Source of the DNA: an uncultured Christensenella sp.
GTDB lineage: Bacteria > Bacillota > Clostridia > Christensenellales > Borkfalkiaceae
Direction of reading: 5' to 3'
Assembly: GCA_910585595.1 (NCBI GenBank)
Contig: CAJUET010000004.1
Coordinates: 77,514 to 141,513, forward strand
DNA length: 64,000 bases
Under the pieces are notes generated by a model that was not told the origin of the DNA, did not search any database, and saw nothing but the letters and a program-made list of their open reading frames with translations. The stretch's first letter is position 1. Each line of letters starts with the position of its first letter. The position numbers and the translations under genes were made by a program. Shown here in pieces: positions 50,871-60,106 of the stretch.

Positions 50871-51393
50871 AGAGGGCGATTGGAAGAAGCTCGTTTTGCG
50901 CGGATACCCGATTTTGTTCGGCGTTGAGACGACCGTATACGATTGGTGGTACGGCGAAATCAAGGAAACGATTTTACCGACTGCGCTCGACGGCGTCGAT
51001 TTGAGCGAGGTTTATCTTTTGCGAAGCCACGACTCCGACAAAGTGCTCGGAAAAAACGGCGTCAATATGCGGCTTGAAATCGACGAGACGGGGCTTTTCT
51101 TCGAGTGTGAACTTCTCGATACGCAAATTGCGCGGGATACCTATACCGAAGTGGAAGCGGGGTTGATCGACGGGATGAGTTTCGGTTGCTATCTGTCGGA
51201 TAAGATAAACGAAGAAACGCTGACGCGCATAGTGACGCACATTGACCGATTGATCGAAATCACGATAACACCGTTTCCTGCCTACAAAGAGGCAAGCGTC
51301 GTGGCGAAGCCGTCGAGCGAAGAGCAGAGCGGCGATTCCGCAGACGAAGCGGAAGAACGGGAAAAATTTCTGAAATTTATGGAGGAGTTATGA
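50803..51393 (+). CDS. Prohead maturation protease, HK97 family
   Basis: 196 residues. The serine protease core shows L-R-S-H-D-S-D-K-V-L-G (catalytic His) and D-G-M-S-F-G-C (catalytic Ser), followed by I-T-P-F-P-A-Y. ATG at 50803 after AAGGAGGT. It processes capsid scaffolding. Confidence 0.92.
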   Translation: MKKNQQTIQRSYRPTKIEKIIREEGDWKKLVLRGYPILFGVETTVYDWWYGEIKETILPTALDGVDLSEVYLLRSHDSDKVLGKNGVNMRLEIDETGLFFECELLDTQIARDTYTEVEAGLIDGMSFGCYLSDKINEETLTRIVTHIDRLIEITITPFPAYKEASVVAKPSSEEQSGDSADEAEEREKFLKFMEEL

Positions 51394-52598
51394 ACAGGGA
51401 ACTTGCGGGGGAACTCCGCGAAATCAATCTTGAACTCGAAGGGCTGAAAGCCCGCAAAGATGCAATCAAGAAGAAGGCGCTCGAACACCGTGACAGTTTC
51501 ACACAGTCTGAGCAGAAGGCTATGCTTAAGGAAGCGGAATCGCTGAAAGAGCAAATTCAAAAACTGGAAAATCGCAGGTCCGAAATCACGGAAGCTGCAG
51601 AAAAAGAAAAAGGAGAAACAGAAACTATGAACAACACCATTCTTCACTACAAAGAAGGCATGGAACGTGTCGAGATTTTCTCGACGGCAGAGTACCGTTC
51701 GGGGTACTTTAAGAAAATGCAGGGGCGGGAGCTTAACGATGCGGAAATGCGCGCGATTAATTCCGTAGCATCTTCGGGCGGCGCGGCGATTCCAACCAAA
51801 ACGATGGACGAGATTATCGGTCAGATTTCCGAAGCGCCGAATCTGCTCGGATTGATCACCGTGCTTCATATCCCAGAACTCATCGAGCTTCCCATCGAAA
51901 ACGTCGTAAACGATGCGGAGTGGCTTGCAGAGGATGCGGACAGTTCGGCAAAAGACGATTCGCTGAAAAGCATTTCTTTGTCGGCGCACAAGCTCATGAA
52001 GACGATCAAGATAACTGCAAAGCTGGCGAAGATGTCGATCGACGCTTTCGAGAAATGGGTCGTTTCCACGATCACGCGTAAGCTCATCGCGGCGTGCGAT
52101 AAGGCGGTCATTTCGGGTACGGGAGTCAATCAGCCCAAAGGGTTGGAAGGAGAAACGTGGGACAAGAATAACAGTATCGAAGTGGCGGCGAGCGCGACGA
52201 TTTCTTACGACAATCTTGTCGATCTCGAAGCGCTTGTCGGCGAAGATTTCATTACGAATGCCGTTTTCGCTATGAACAGAAAGACGAAAGCACAGGTCAT
52301 GAAAATCAAAGACGACAATAAGCGCCCTGTTTTCGAGCGCGCGTTGGAAAACGGATTTGCGGGACTGCTTATCGGTTATCCCGTGCGTCTCGATAAAAAC
52401 GTCAAAGACGGCGAAGTCTATTTCGGCGATTGGAAGACGGCGTACATTATGAACTTCCCGCAGGATGCGGAGTTCGCCGCATCGCAGGAAGCGGGTTTCA
52501 TGAGCGGCTCGACCGTTTATCGCGGGCTTGCGCTCGTCGACGGGAAACCCACGGGCGTCAAGGGCGCGATGGTAAAAATCAAAAAAGCGACTGCATAA
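51390..52598 (+). CDS. Major capsid protein, HK97 family
   Basis: 402 residues. Residues 1-75 are a coiled-coil delta/scaffold domain that the protease should remove, then the HK97 fold with I-P-T-K-T-M-D-E-I, S-G-T-G-V-N-Q-P-K-G and the C-terminal V-Y-R-G-L-A-L-V-D-G-K-P. Its ATG overlaps the protease stop. Confidence 0.95.
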   Translation: MNRELAGELREINLELEGLKARKDAIKKKALEHRDSFTQSEQKAMLKEAESLKEQIQKLENRRSEITEAAEKEKGETETMNNTILHYKEGMERVEIFSTAEYRSGYFKKMQGRELNDAEMRAINSVASSGGAAIPTKTMDEIIGQISEAPNLLGLITVLHIPELIELPIENVVNDAEWLAEDADSSAKDDSLKSISLSAHKLMKTIKITAKLAKMSIDAFEKWVVSTITRKLIAACDKAVISGTGVNQPKGLEGETWDKNNSIEVAASATISYDNLVDLEALVGEDFITNAVFAMNRKTKAQVMKIKDDNKRPVFERALENGFAGLLIGYPVRLDKNVKDGEVYFGDWKTAYIMNFPQDAEFAASQEAGFMSGSTVYRGLALVDGKPTGVKGAMVKIKKATA

Positions 52599-52613
52599 TT
52601 CGGGAGAGTGCGC

Positions 52614-52913
52614 ATGGAAGATTTCGACGAAAAAACATTGATAGAAAAGTTCAAATTGACGATCGGCGATCTTACGCCGAACTCGGACGATTTGAACAAA
52701 TATTACGAAAACTTTCTTTCGATGGCGGCGGCGGAACTTCGCGCAAACGATATTTCGGAAACGGTACTTGCAAGCGAGCTTGGGAAATGCGCGATCGTCC
52801 TCTACGCGAAAGCAAGAATGGAAGGAACGGATACCGCAACGGACAAGACGTGCGTCTTTCTCCGTAATACGCTTACGATTCAGACGAAGGGGGAAAATCC
52901 CGATGGGAATTAG
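52614..52913 (+). CDS. Head-tail connector (gp6-like)
   Basis: 99 residues, helical; the pattern of a small acidic protein after the capsid with D-D-L-N-K-Y-Y-E-N-F and A-I-V-L-Y-A-K-A fits the gp6 connector family. ATG at 52614 after GGGAGAG. Confidence 0.75.
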   Translation: MEDFDEKTLIEKFKLTIGDLTPNSDDLNKYYENFLSMAAAELRANDISETVLASELGKCAIVLYAKARMEGTDTATDKTCVFLRNTLTIQTKGENPDGN

Positions 52914-53253
52914 TCGTATCATTCTCGCGGACGTTGAAAGCGTGCAAAACGATGAAACGGGCGATCGGGAAAAGCGTGTGCAGAGAGCAAAAGCTTTCGC
53001 CTGCCCCGTCGATCTCGTCGGCGTTACTACGGCGCAAATAGGACAATCGCAGGGGTTTCGTCTTTCGCAAAGCATAGAATTCCCGAAGTACATATATCAC
53101 GACGAAAAGTTTATTTATTTCAACGGGAATCTGTACGAAGTGAAAATGCTTACGAAAGCGAAATCTCCCGCAAACGTTCTTTTGAATGTACAAGCGCTGC
53201 AGGACGAAACCGTAAAAAAAGCTGTGGAGGATTGGATCAATGAAAATCTTTAA
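52903..53253 (+). CDS. Head closure protein
   Basis: 116 residues, beta-rich, of the phage head-closure/head-tail joining type by position and length. Overlaps its neighbours on both sides. Weak sequence hallmarks. Confidence 0.65.
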   Translation: MGISRIILADVESVQNDETGDREKRVQRAKAFACPVDLVGVTTAQIGQSQGFRLSQSIEFPKYIYHDEKFIYFNGNLYEVKMLTKAKSPANVLLNVQALQDETVKKAVEDWINENL

Positions 53254-53629
53254 CGTGCCGCCCGCAGAGGCGCTTTGGACGCTCGTTAAGCCTCTCGCCG
53301 AGGAAATACCTATCTACAAAGAAGTTATGGATGAGGATGAAAACAGCGTGCCTGAAAGCTATTTGCTTTTGCGTACCGACGTCGGAACGGGAGACAGCGG
53401 AAGCGTTTACGGGGACGGGCACGCATACTTGCGGCAGACGGAATGCGATATCGTGCTTGTCAGTAAATCCAAAGGCGCAAATTCAAATGATATCCATAAT
53501 CAAAACAAAGCGAAGGTAAAGGCGTTGTTAAACGATTCGGGCGTGGTTTATTACGGGACGAATCTCGGGTACGACGAAACGTTGAAATCGTCGCAGTATG
53601 CGTGGAGCGTGAGAGTTATCTATGGTTAA
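53240..53629 (+). CDS. Probable tail terminator or tail-completion protein
   Basis: 129 residues, mixed alpha/beta with S-Y-L-L-L-R-T and Q-T-E-C-D-I-V-L-V. By order between head closure and the gp10-like protein it is a tail terminator candidate. Confidence 0.6.
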   Translation: MKIFNVPPAEALWTLVKPLAEEIPIYKEVMDEDENSVPESYLLLRTDVGTGDSGSVYGDGHAYLRQTECDIVLVSKSKGANSNDIHNQNKAKVKALLNDSGVVYYGTNLGYDETLKSSQYAWSVRVIYG

Positions 53630-53981
53630 GGAATTGCGTCAATTTTCCGAAGCGGTATCCGATGCTCTTCATGAAATACGGGGCGCGACCTATGAGCAAA
53701 TCGACAAAGGACTCGATAAGGCTATGGAGTATATGGTCGATCGGCTTGTGGAAGCGACACCCGTTGAAAGCGGTTTATTGCGCGATTCGTGGGAGACGGA
53801 AGGGAAGTACAAAAATGTGCGTTATATCAATAATACGCGTTTGAACGATAAGGGGATTCCCGTAGCGAATCTGTTAGAATACGGGAAGTTCGGAAAGCCC
53901 TTTATCAGAAAGACGGTAAAAAAAGAACAAGAAAAAATCATCAATATCATTCAGGAGGAAATTAAAAATGGCGACGCCTAA
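53622..53981 (+). CDS. HK97 gp10-like tail-completion protein
   Basis: 119 residues. The motif A-T-P-V-E-S-G-L-L-R-D-S-W is the hallmark of the HK97 gp10 family, followed by L-E-Y-G-K. Overlaps both neighbours. Confidence 0.85.
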   Translation: MVKELRQFSEAVSDALHEIRGATYEQIDKGLDKAMEYMVDRLVEATPVESGLLRDSWETEGKYKNVRYINNTRLNDKGIPVANLLEYGKFGKPFIRKTVKKEQEKIINIIQEEIKNGDA

Positions 53982-54606
53982 TAAAAACGGCAAGGTTCTT
54001 GCTCAATTTAACGTAAAGAATGCGGTATATGCATTCGTCGGAAGCGACGAGGTAAAACCGCTTACGTTCATGAACACTTTTTCAAAGGACAGAAACATCA
54101 ATTCGACGACGCTTTACGGCGACGGGGAAGCGCAGGTTTCTCTTTCGTCCGATAAGACGATTTCGGGCGCAATCGGGACGACGGCGCGCGACGACGATTT
54201 TGAAACGGATCTCGGAATCGCGGAAAAAATGGCGGACGGATCGAAGGCGGAACTTGCGGTCACGTCGATGAAAGCAATCAATTTCGGCTACGAAACGGAG
54301 TTTGTCGGAAAAGACGGGATTACGAAAACAAAGAAAGTTTGGGTTCTGAATGTTCAGATAAGCCCGCCGAACGAGAGCCTGACGCAGACGCAGGACAATA
54401 TCACGCAGAGCACGTTCGATTATAACTACACGGGTTACGGCGAATTTGTCAAGACGGCGGACGGAAATGCCGATTACGTCGATTCCGAAACGGGTTGCAA
54501 AATGCGCGCTTATACCGTCAGCAAAAAGCCCGGAGACGAGGGATACGATACGTTCCTTAATTCCGTTCCTACGCCGAAAAAAGCACAGACGACGCCCGCG
54601 GAATAA
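53968..54606 (+). CDS. Major tail protein
   Basis: 212 residues. Matches siphovirus tail-tube proteins of the phi13/TP901 type: N-V-K-N-A-V-Y-A-F at the start and D-G-E-A-Q-V-S-L-S-S in the first third. It forms the tail tube; position before the chaperone pair agrees. Confidence 0.88.
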   Translation: MATPNKNGKVLAQFNVKNAVYAFVGSDEVKPLTFMNTFSKDRNINSTTLYGDGEAQVSLSSDKTISGAIGTTARDDDFETDLGIAEKMADGSKAELAVTSMKAINFGYETEFVGKDGITKTKKVWVLNVQISPPNESLTQTQDNITQSTFDYNYTGYGEFVKTADGNADYVDSETGCKMRAYTVSKKPGDEGYDTFLNSVPTPKKAQTTPAE

Positions 54607-54618
54607 GCGGCGAAAACT

Positions 54619-54637
54619 AACGCCCCGACGGGGCGTT
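54619..54637 (+). other. Perfect hairpin downstream of the major tail gene
   Basis: AACGCCCC-GAC-GGGGCGTT, an 8-bp GC-rich stem with a 3-base loop and no T-run. Possibly a 3'-end stabiliser that lets the tail protein be made in excess of downstream genes. Confidence 0.6.
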
Positions 54638-54654
54638 CATGGGTGGACATGGAT

Positions 54655-54680
54655 CGGCGGGTTCGATTCCCGCACCGCCG
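54655..54680 (+). other. tRNA 3'-end-like fragment between tail genes
   Basis: GCGGG-TTCGATT-CCCGC (54657-54673) is a perfect tRNA T-arm with the consensus loop, followed by ACCGCCG as an acceptor-like strand. No 5' part is recognisable. It may be a tRNA remnant, a processing decoy or coincidence. Confidence 0.45.
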
Positions 54681-54703
54681 TTAAAATCATTTTGGAGGAA
54701 AAC

Positions 54704-55078
54704 ATGAAGGTTAAGTTACCCGTTGTCGTAAAAAACGAAATTGTGGATAAGAAGCACGTTTTTGAAACGGAAGAAAAAGAGTTCGACGTCGACATGTCGT
54801 TGGCGTGTCAAATGAGATGGGAAGCGAAGTTTCCCGAGCTTGCGAAGAACGAGACGGTGATCGATTACGCGACGCGCACATCGAAAATTAAGTCGCAGAA
54901 CGCAGCCGTGATTTTAAGCAAGCTTAAATTCCTGTATTGTTTGTTCGATACGGAGATGAGCTTTATCGGGTTCGTGAAGATGTTCGACTTTGCAAACGAA
55001 AAGTACGTTAAGAATTTGTTGGATCGTATCGAAGAAATATTTCGACTTGTGCTTGATTCCTCTTCGGAAAAAAACTGA
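54704..55078 (+). CDS. Tail assembly chaperone (gpG-like)
   Basis: 124 residues, in the expected place between tail tube and tape measure. TTTGGAGGAAAAC precedes the ATG. It ends in S-S-E-K-N-stop, where the slippery heptamer A AAA AAC abuts the stop codon, so a fraction of ribosomes should continue into the next frame to make a gpGT-like fusion. Confidence 0.85.
   Translation: MKVKLPVVVKNEIVDKKHVFETEEKEFDVDMSLACQMRWEAKFPELAKNETVIDYATRTSKIKSQNAAVILSKLKFLYCLFDTEMSFIGFVKMFDFANEKYVKNLLDRIEEIFRLVLDSSSEKN
55069..55075 (+). promoter_or_regulatory. Programmed -1 frameshift site
   Basis: A AAA AAC in the zero frame (codons AAA 55070-55072, AAC 55073-55075), immediately followed by TGA. Slipping back one base gives AAA-AAA-CTG-ACC and enters the open frame that ends at 55359. 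Confidence 0.8.
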
Positions 55079-55359
55079 CCGGGCATCGGAAGGCGTTAAT
55101 GGATTTGATTCAAAAGTGTAATTTGCAGTCAAATGCAAAACGCTTTCCGATGCCGATATCGTTGCAGTACATTAAGGAACTCGGCGAATCGGGAATAGAT
55201 TGGAGATGCTTGCACGTTATTGATGCGTTCAGTCTTGTTTGTTCCATTCGCATTGAGAATTGCAGAAAGATTCTGTCGCACCAAGCGTCCGAGCGGATGA
55301 GTGCGGCAGGTGTGCAGGCTATAATGCCTGCGAGCGAGAGCGATTTCGAGTCGCTGTAA
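55078..55359 (+). CDS. Tail assembly chaperone frameshift extension (gpT-like)
   Basis: The -1 frame is open from the slippery site to 55359. An ATG at 55099 exists but has no ribosome site, supporting production as the C-terminal part of a 217-residue fusion. The region includes S-L-Q-Y-I-K-E-L-G-E-S-G-I-D-W and a helical end; it should contact the tape measure protein encoded next. Confidence 0.75.
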   Translation, partial: TGHRKALMDLIQKCNLQSNAKRFPMPISLQYIKELGESGIDWRCLHVIDAFSLVCSIRIENCRKILSHQASERMSAAGVQAIMPASESDFESL

Positions 55360-55370
55360 AAGAGGAGATT

Positions 55371-57074
55371 ATGGCTAAGAGCGTTACAATAAAAATCGGC
55401 GCAGATACGAAAGATTTCATCAATGGTTTGAAAAAAGCCGATAAGCAAATTAATACGACTAAGAGAACCGCGGATAGTCTTGCGAAGAGCTTGGAGATAG
55501 AATATTCCGATGCGAAGTTCTCGCAGGCGCAGAAGAAATATCAGCAAGCCTTGCAAAAGACAGAGGAGCAAGTAGAGGCTGTTCGCGCAAAAATGCGGGA
55601 GCTTGAAAAGGCGGGAAAGGTCAAAACCGAAGATTACGAAAAATTAGAAGAATGCCTTGCAAAGGGCGAAAAAAATGCGACGGAGCTGACGCAAGCTCTT
55701 AAAAAGATCAATCAAACAAAGCTGGATCAGGCAAAAAAAGAAGTAGATGAACTTTCTAATAAACTTGAAAAAACCGCGAATAAAGCGAAGGGCGTTTCCG
55801 TCGCGGCGGCGGGTATTATCGCGGGCATAGCGGCTGTTTCCAAAAAATCTGCAACGCTCGGGGCTAAGATCGACGATTTGTCGCAGCGGTTCGGTATCAG
55901 CGCCGAAACGATTCAGGAGTGGGAATACGTTGCCGTTCAGTGCGGCGTCGATTCGGAGGTTTTTACGAAGGCGCTTGTAAAGATGCGTTCGGCGATGGCT
56001 GACCTATCGACGGGAACGGTCAACAATGCTTCAAAAGCGTTACAGTCGCTCGGAATTTCGCCCGATCAATACAGAACGCAGGAGGAGATGTTCGACGGCA
56101 TCGTTTCCGCTCTTTCGCGGGTGCAGGATAAAACGCTTCAAACCGCATATGCGAACGAGATTTTTGGGGATAAAATCGCAACCGAAATGTTGCCGTATAT
56201 CAACGCGGGCGCGGAGGATATTAAAAAATTCAAAGACGAATTTTCGGCGATGCCATCGCTTTCAGAAGAGCAAGTATCGGTTCTTGCACAGCTTGATGAT
56301 TCATATTACCGATTGAGCGAAACAATGAAATACGCAACTGCGCAGCTTGGAGTAGCGCTTGCACCGCTTATGGAACAAGTCGTTGTATTTATCGAGGATC
56401 ACGTCGTCCCTGCGATCCAAAAGCTCGCGGAGTGGTTCGGGAACCTTGATCCGTTCATACAAGATATCATCTTGGGCGGTTTGGGTATTCTCGCGCTTGC
56501 CGCGCCGACGCTGTCATTTTTAGCTAAAGTCGAGCCGTTGGTGTCAAAGCTGATTAAGAAATTGGGAAGTCTTAATTCCGCGCAGTTAAAGACGGCGGCG
56601 GGATTCGCGGCGATGGGGGCGGCGGCTGCGCTTGGTTTGGATATATTCAAGAATTGGAACAAGATGTCCACCGTGGAAAAAATTCTGAAAAGCCTTGCTC
56701 TTGCCGCTTTAGTTGCTGCGGCGGCAGTAACGGTTTTTCACGCATCTTGGTCAATGGGAATTGCTATCGGCGCTATCGCCGCAGGTGTTGTGGCGGGGCT
56801 TGCTGCCATAAATGCGGCAAAGGATGAAATAATGCCGGGCGAGGAAGATTTCAGCGCCGATAATCTCAACGGGAAAGCAAGTGCTTCGAAGTATGATCCA
56901 GACGACTACGACTATTCTTCTGCATGGGGCGGTGGCGATAATTACTCCGATTATTCGCAGAGTAATTCGCAGATCAACGTTACGATCAACGTGACCGAAC
57001 CAAACGCCACGGCGGAGGAGATCGCCGAAGCGGTCAGCAGAGAAATTGCGACAATGGCGCAGTCGAGGGGGTAA
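55371..57074 (+). CDS. Tape measure protein
   Basis: 567 residues. Long coiled coil (about 15-150), a hydrophobic segment with A-A-A-G-I-I-A-G-I-A-A (about 153-165), and a second hydrophobic region (about 375-500). The C-terminus N-V-T-I-N-V-T-E-P is common to phage tape measures. The short length predicts a short siphovirus tail, roughly 85 nm at 1.5 angstrom per residue. ATG after AGAGGAGATT. Confidence 0.93.
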   Translation: MAKSVTIKIGADTKDFINGLKKADKQINTTKRTADSLAKSLEIEYSDAKFSQAQKKYQQALQKTEEQVEAVRAKMRELEKAGKVKTEDYEKLEECLAKGEKNATELTQALKKINQTKLDQAKKEVDELSNKLEKTANKAKGVSVAAAGIIAGIAAVSKKSATLGAKIDDLSQRFGISAETIQEWEYVAVQCGVDSEVFTKALVKMRSAMADLSTGTVNNASKALQSLGISPDQYRTQEEMFDGIVSALSRVQDKTLQTAYANEIFGDKIATEMLPYINAGAEDIKKFKDEFSAMPSLSEEQVSVLAQLDDSYYRLSETMKYATAQLGVALAPLMEQVVVFIEDHVVPAIQKLAEWFGNLDPFIQDIILGGLGILALAAPTLSFLAKVEPLVSKLIKKLGSLNSAQLKTAAGFAAMGAAAALGLDIFKNWNKMSTVEKILKSLALAALVAAAAVTVFHASWSMGIAIGAIAAGVVAGLAAINAAKDEIMPGEEDFSADNLNGKASASKYDPDDYDYSSAWGGGDNYSDYSQSNSQINVTINVTEPNATAEEIAEAVSREIATMAQSRG

Positions 57075-57075
57075 T

Positions 57076-57921
57076 ATGAGAAAATTTGCATTTGTGGTAT
57101 TTGATGCGGACAATTCGATTCTTGAAAGATTTCTGCTTGATAAAGTAACCGCGCCGAGCGGACTCGGGTGGAAGCTCAAATTGACGACTTTGGAGGGGGA
57201 CGTCGTCGACACGATCACGAAGGTTGCGCAGGATAAACAAACGGTTAAGTTGACGGTGAACTTCCTTGATCGAGCTTACGAACGGTACAACATTCTTTCA
57301 CAGTGGTTGCAAAAGTATTCAAGAGTCAATGAGCATATTGCTCTTGAATATGACGACGGGGTGCGACCGCGATATGTGGAAGGAAAAGTAACGGAATTTT
57401 CAAAGGCAGAGAAGGACGAGTACAGTCGTCTTTCGTGCAATGTCAACTTTACGCCTTTGACGCCTTTCTTCGTAAATGTTGAAAGGGAAATTAAGATAAT
57501 CTTGTCTAACAAAGGGAAATCCTATCCGCTTAAATATCCCTATTGTTATGGAAAAAGAAAGGTGGAGAATAATGAGATTCATAACCCGTACATCGCGCCC
57601 GTGCCTGTTACCGTAACCATTCACGGAAGTGTCAGCAATCCGCGCGTATCGCTTGTTGCGGAGGGAGCTAAAGAGGAATATTGTTCTGTCAGTTTCAAAG
57701 ACGTAACGCTTCGTGACGGGCAGTCGATTATTATCAACAGCGCAAGACGAAAAATTTACTTTGATGACGGAAGCGGAAAACTCAAAGAATACAGTGAAAA
57801 TACCGATCCGTCGGAAGATACGTTCTTATTTTCCGAAAGCGGAATCAGTCGCTTGTCAATAGAGTTTTCGCCAAGCGACACAGGTTATCTCACGGGGTCT
57901 TGGAGGCAATACGGTTTATGA
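57076..57921 (+). CDS. Distal tail protein
   Basis: 281 residues, beta-rich. Position after the tape measure and the two-part layout (N-terminal ring domain about 1-130, then a galectin-like part with Y-K/V-T-I-H-G-S) fit Dit proteins. ATG at 57076 after GAGGGGG. Confidence 0.8.
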   Translation: MRKFAFVVFDADNSILERFLLDKVTAPSGLGWKLKLTTLEGDVVDTITKVAQDKQTVKLTVNFLDRAYERYNILSQWLQKYSRVNEHIALEYDDGVRPRYVEGKVTEFSKAEKDEYSRLSCNVNFTPLTPFFVNVEREIKIILSNKGKSYPLKYPYCYGKRKVENNEIHNPYIAPVPVTVTIHGSVSNPRVSLVAEGAKEEYCSVSFKDVTLRDGQSIIINSARRKIYFDDGSGKLKEYSENTDPSEDTFLFSESGISRLSIEFSPSDTGYLTGSWRQYGL

Positions 57922-59084
57922 TTGTAACATTCTATGACAAAGATTTTAAGGGATTGCAGGATAACGCTGCGCTTGTCGTTGGAAACGGCAGTTTTTCGCT
58001 TACTCGGCGCGGAGTCGAGATGGACGAATTGAAGTGCACTTGCGAGGCATTTACGGCTGATATACAGCCGACGTTCGTCGTCGTAAAGAATGATCGCGGC
58101 AACTACGTTTACGGTGCACTGGCGGGCATCCCGCGGCTCGATAAAAACAATCAAACGAAGATCACGGGGGCGGATTTGAAAACAATGCTGAAATCGGACG
58201 TGCTTCTTGATTTCAGTAATTTCAATGCGAAGCAGACAAGTCTGAAGGAGTTTCTTCAAAGTGTTTTTGATGAGTGGAATGAGAGCGTCAATCAGGGCAG
58301 TTTTCTTTGTGAGCTGATTTTCGATGAGAGCGTAGAATCGATAAAATGGAAAGATAAAGATTTGAAACCGCATAGCGAGCATCTTGCCCAATATGATGCT
58401 TGGGAAGATTTATTTGCCCCTTACTTAAAGTATTACAATTTGTTTATGACGACGAAAATTGATCTCGTTAAGAAGAAAGTTATCTTTCGGATTGGAAGTT
58501 CAATGTCAGGTAATGACGCAAACGTAAAACTATGGGAACTCGGGATATACGATTACGGAAAATGGATTGCGAACGTCAACGAAACGCAAGGTGTTATCTT
58601 AAATACGAAAACGAACGAGGTGGAAAAAGGATATCGATGGGTGTTAACTTCCACTAATGAATTTATTGAGTATGACGATACGAAATCGGAAAAAAGGGAT
58701 TCCTTCCCGATAAAACGTAAGATTATCTTAAAAGAAACGGATACCGATGACGAAGCGAAAATGACGCAGCTTCGTAATGAAGTTAACATGGAAGCGTTGA
58801 AGACGTTAACAGATTATATGTATAAGGAAAACTTGGAAATTTCCAACGAGGAATTCTTGCAATGTTTTGAGACGATTCGAAGCGGGAGTATCGTTGATTT
58901 CAATGACATCGAAGAGCAGAAAGTGAAAGAGATATTCTCGACGACGTTTTGTATTTATACAAAGCAACGCGGAGAGAAAAAACTGTATAAGACATTGCCT
59001 TGCGGAGAAATTCACTATAACGAGAACGGTATCAAGAAAATTCAAATCGGATACCGATTTACGGGATTGCAATTTATTATTTAG
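57918..59084 (+). CDS. Tail-associated baseplate protein (Gp37/Tal-like)
   Basis: 388 residues. It follows Dit with a 4-base overlap. It has the mixed beta layout of siphovirus Gp37-like baseplate hub proteins (G-S-F-S-L-T-R-R-G, E-L-K-C-T-C). No peptidase or lysozyme motif is visible. Confidence 0.7.
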   Translation: MIVTFYDKDFKGLQDNAALVVGNGSFSLTRRGVEMDELKCTCEAFTADIQPTFVVVKNDRGNYVYGALAGIPRLDKNNQTKITGADLKTMLKSDVLLDFSNFNAKQTSLKEFLQSVFDEWNESVNQGSFLCELIFDESVESIKWKDKDLKPHSEHLAQYDAWEDLFAPYLKYYNLFMTTKIDLVKKKVIFRIGSSMSGNDANVKLWELGIYDYGKWIANVNETQGVILNTKTNEVEKGYRWVLTSTNEFIEYDDTKSEKRDSFPIKRKIILKETDTDDEAKMTQLRNEVNMEALKTLTDYMYKENLEISNEEFLQCFETIRSGSIVDFNDIEEQKVKEIFSTTFCIYTKQRGEKKLYKTLPCGEIHYNENGIKKIQIGYRFTGLQFII

Positions 59085-59096
59085 GAGGAAGAAATT

Positions 59097-60095
59097 ATGG
59101 GATTGAGATTAATTCGGGGAAATAGCGATACGCCTAACGTCACTAATGCAGATGACACGCGTATGGTGCGCTATGCCTATGGCGGATATAACGGGTACGT
59201 TCAAGGCAAAGGAAGAGAACTGCATTGTGAGCCAAACGGAAGAACTCTGACGATAAATAGCGGGGTGATCGTTTTGCAGGGATGGGAAGTCGAGATTGAC
59301 AGTAATGGTTGGAGTATGGAGATAAGCCAAAACGATACAACAAAACGTTATTTTACCGTATATTGCGAAGTGAATTTGAGTCTTGGGGCGGCGGCTGATA
59401 TTAAAAGTACTTATGCCGAAACAGAATACCCACCGATTAAAGAAGGCGATGATTTAACCGAAACTCCGAATGGGGTTGCAAGGATCGTGCTTTGCCATTT
59501 TACGGCGCAGAATGGTTTGATTTCAAATGTGGAAAAAGTCATAAATCCAATCAAGTATGAATTCGAAAGAATGCAGGATTTGGTAGATGGAAATATTATA
59601 GCCAAAAAAGCTGAGGAGGCAGAAAATTCAAAAAAGGTTAATGGATTACAAATAAAAGAAGAATCCTCTTTATTAAAAGTAGAAACCGCGATTGTTCCAA
59701 AGAAATATACGATATGGAGCGGGGAAGTTGCTTTATCAAACGTAGAAACTCAATATCCAATGATAAGTCTATCGAATAGGATAGAGGAAAATTCTTTATA
59801 TGAGATATGTTGTAAAACGAGGAAGAATGTAAATGCGGGTGCAACATCGGAAAATGGCTTTCCAGTTTTGCACATCAAAAGAGAAGCTTATGCTGCACGG
59901 CATCAAAACACCAATACGGTCAGAATTTTCCTCGCTATGAAATATATGGGGTTTAACTTGTCTTCCGACGAGGGGAAAATTAATATAATGATAGTTCAAG
60001 GGAATAATTCGACTAACACAACGGTTCGCGCAAGTTTTAGCACGTCAGATTTTAGTGGCGTGTATCTAACGAAAATTATAAAAATTGTAGAATAA
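59097..60095 (+). CDS. Baseplate/upper tail-fibre protein
   Basis: 332 residues. The N-terminal 150 residues share a module with the next gene (G-Y-V-Q-G-K-G-R-E-L-H-C then R-T-L-T-I-N-S-G-V-I-V-L-Q-G-W). The C-terminal part is beta-rich and AT-richer, as for receptor-binding tips. TTAGGAGGAAG precedes the ATG. Confidence 0.75.
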   Translation: MGLRLIRGNSDTPNVTNADDTRMVRYAYGGYNGYVQGKGRELHCEPNGRTLTINSGVIVLQGWEVEIDSNGWSMEISQNDTTKRYFTVYCEVNLSLGAAADIKSTYAETEYPPIKEGDDLTETPNGVARIVLCHFTAQNGLISNVEKVINPIKYEFERMQDLVDGNIIAKKAEEAENSKKVNGLQIKEESSLLKVETAIVPKKYTIWSGEVALSNVETQYPMISLSNRIEENSLYEICCKTRKNVNAGATSENGFPVLHIKREAYAARHQNTNTVRIFLAMKYMGFNLSSDEGKINIMIVQGNNSTNTTVRASFSTSDFSGVYLTKIIKIVE

Positions 60096-60106
60096 AAGGG
60101 AAAAAC

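Noticed and set aside
51282..53093. 603-residue minus-strand open frame
   Set aside because: It lies opposite the protease, capsid and connector genes, is extremely Arg/Phe/His-rich and has no domain; an antisense shadow.
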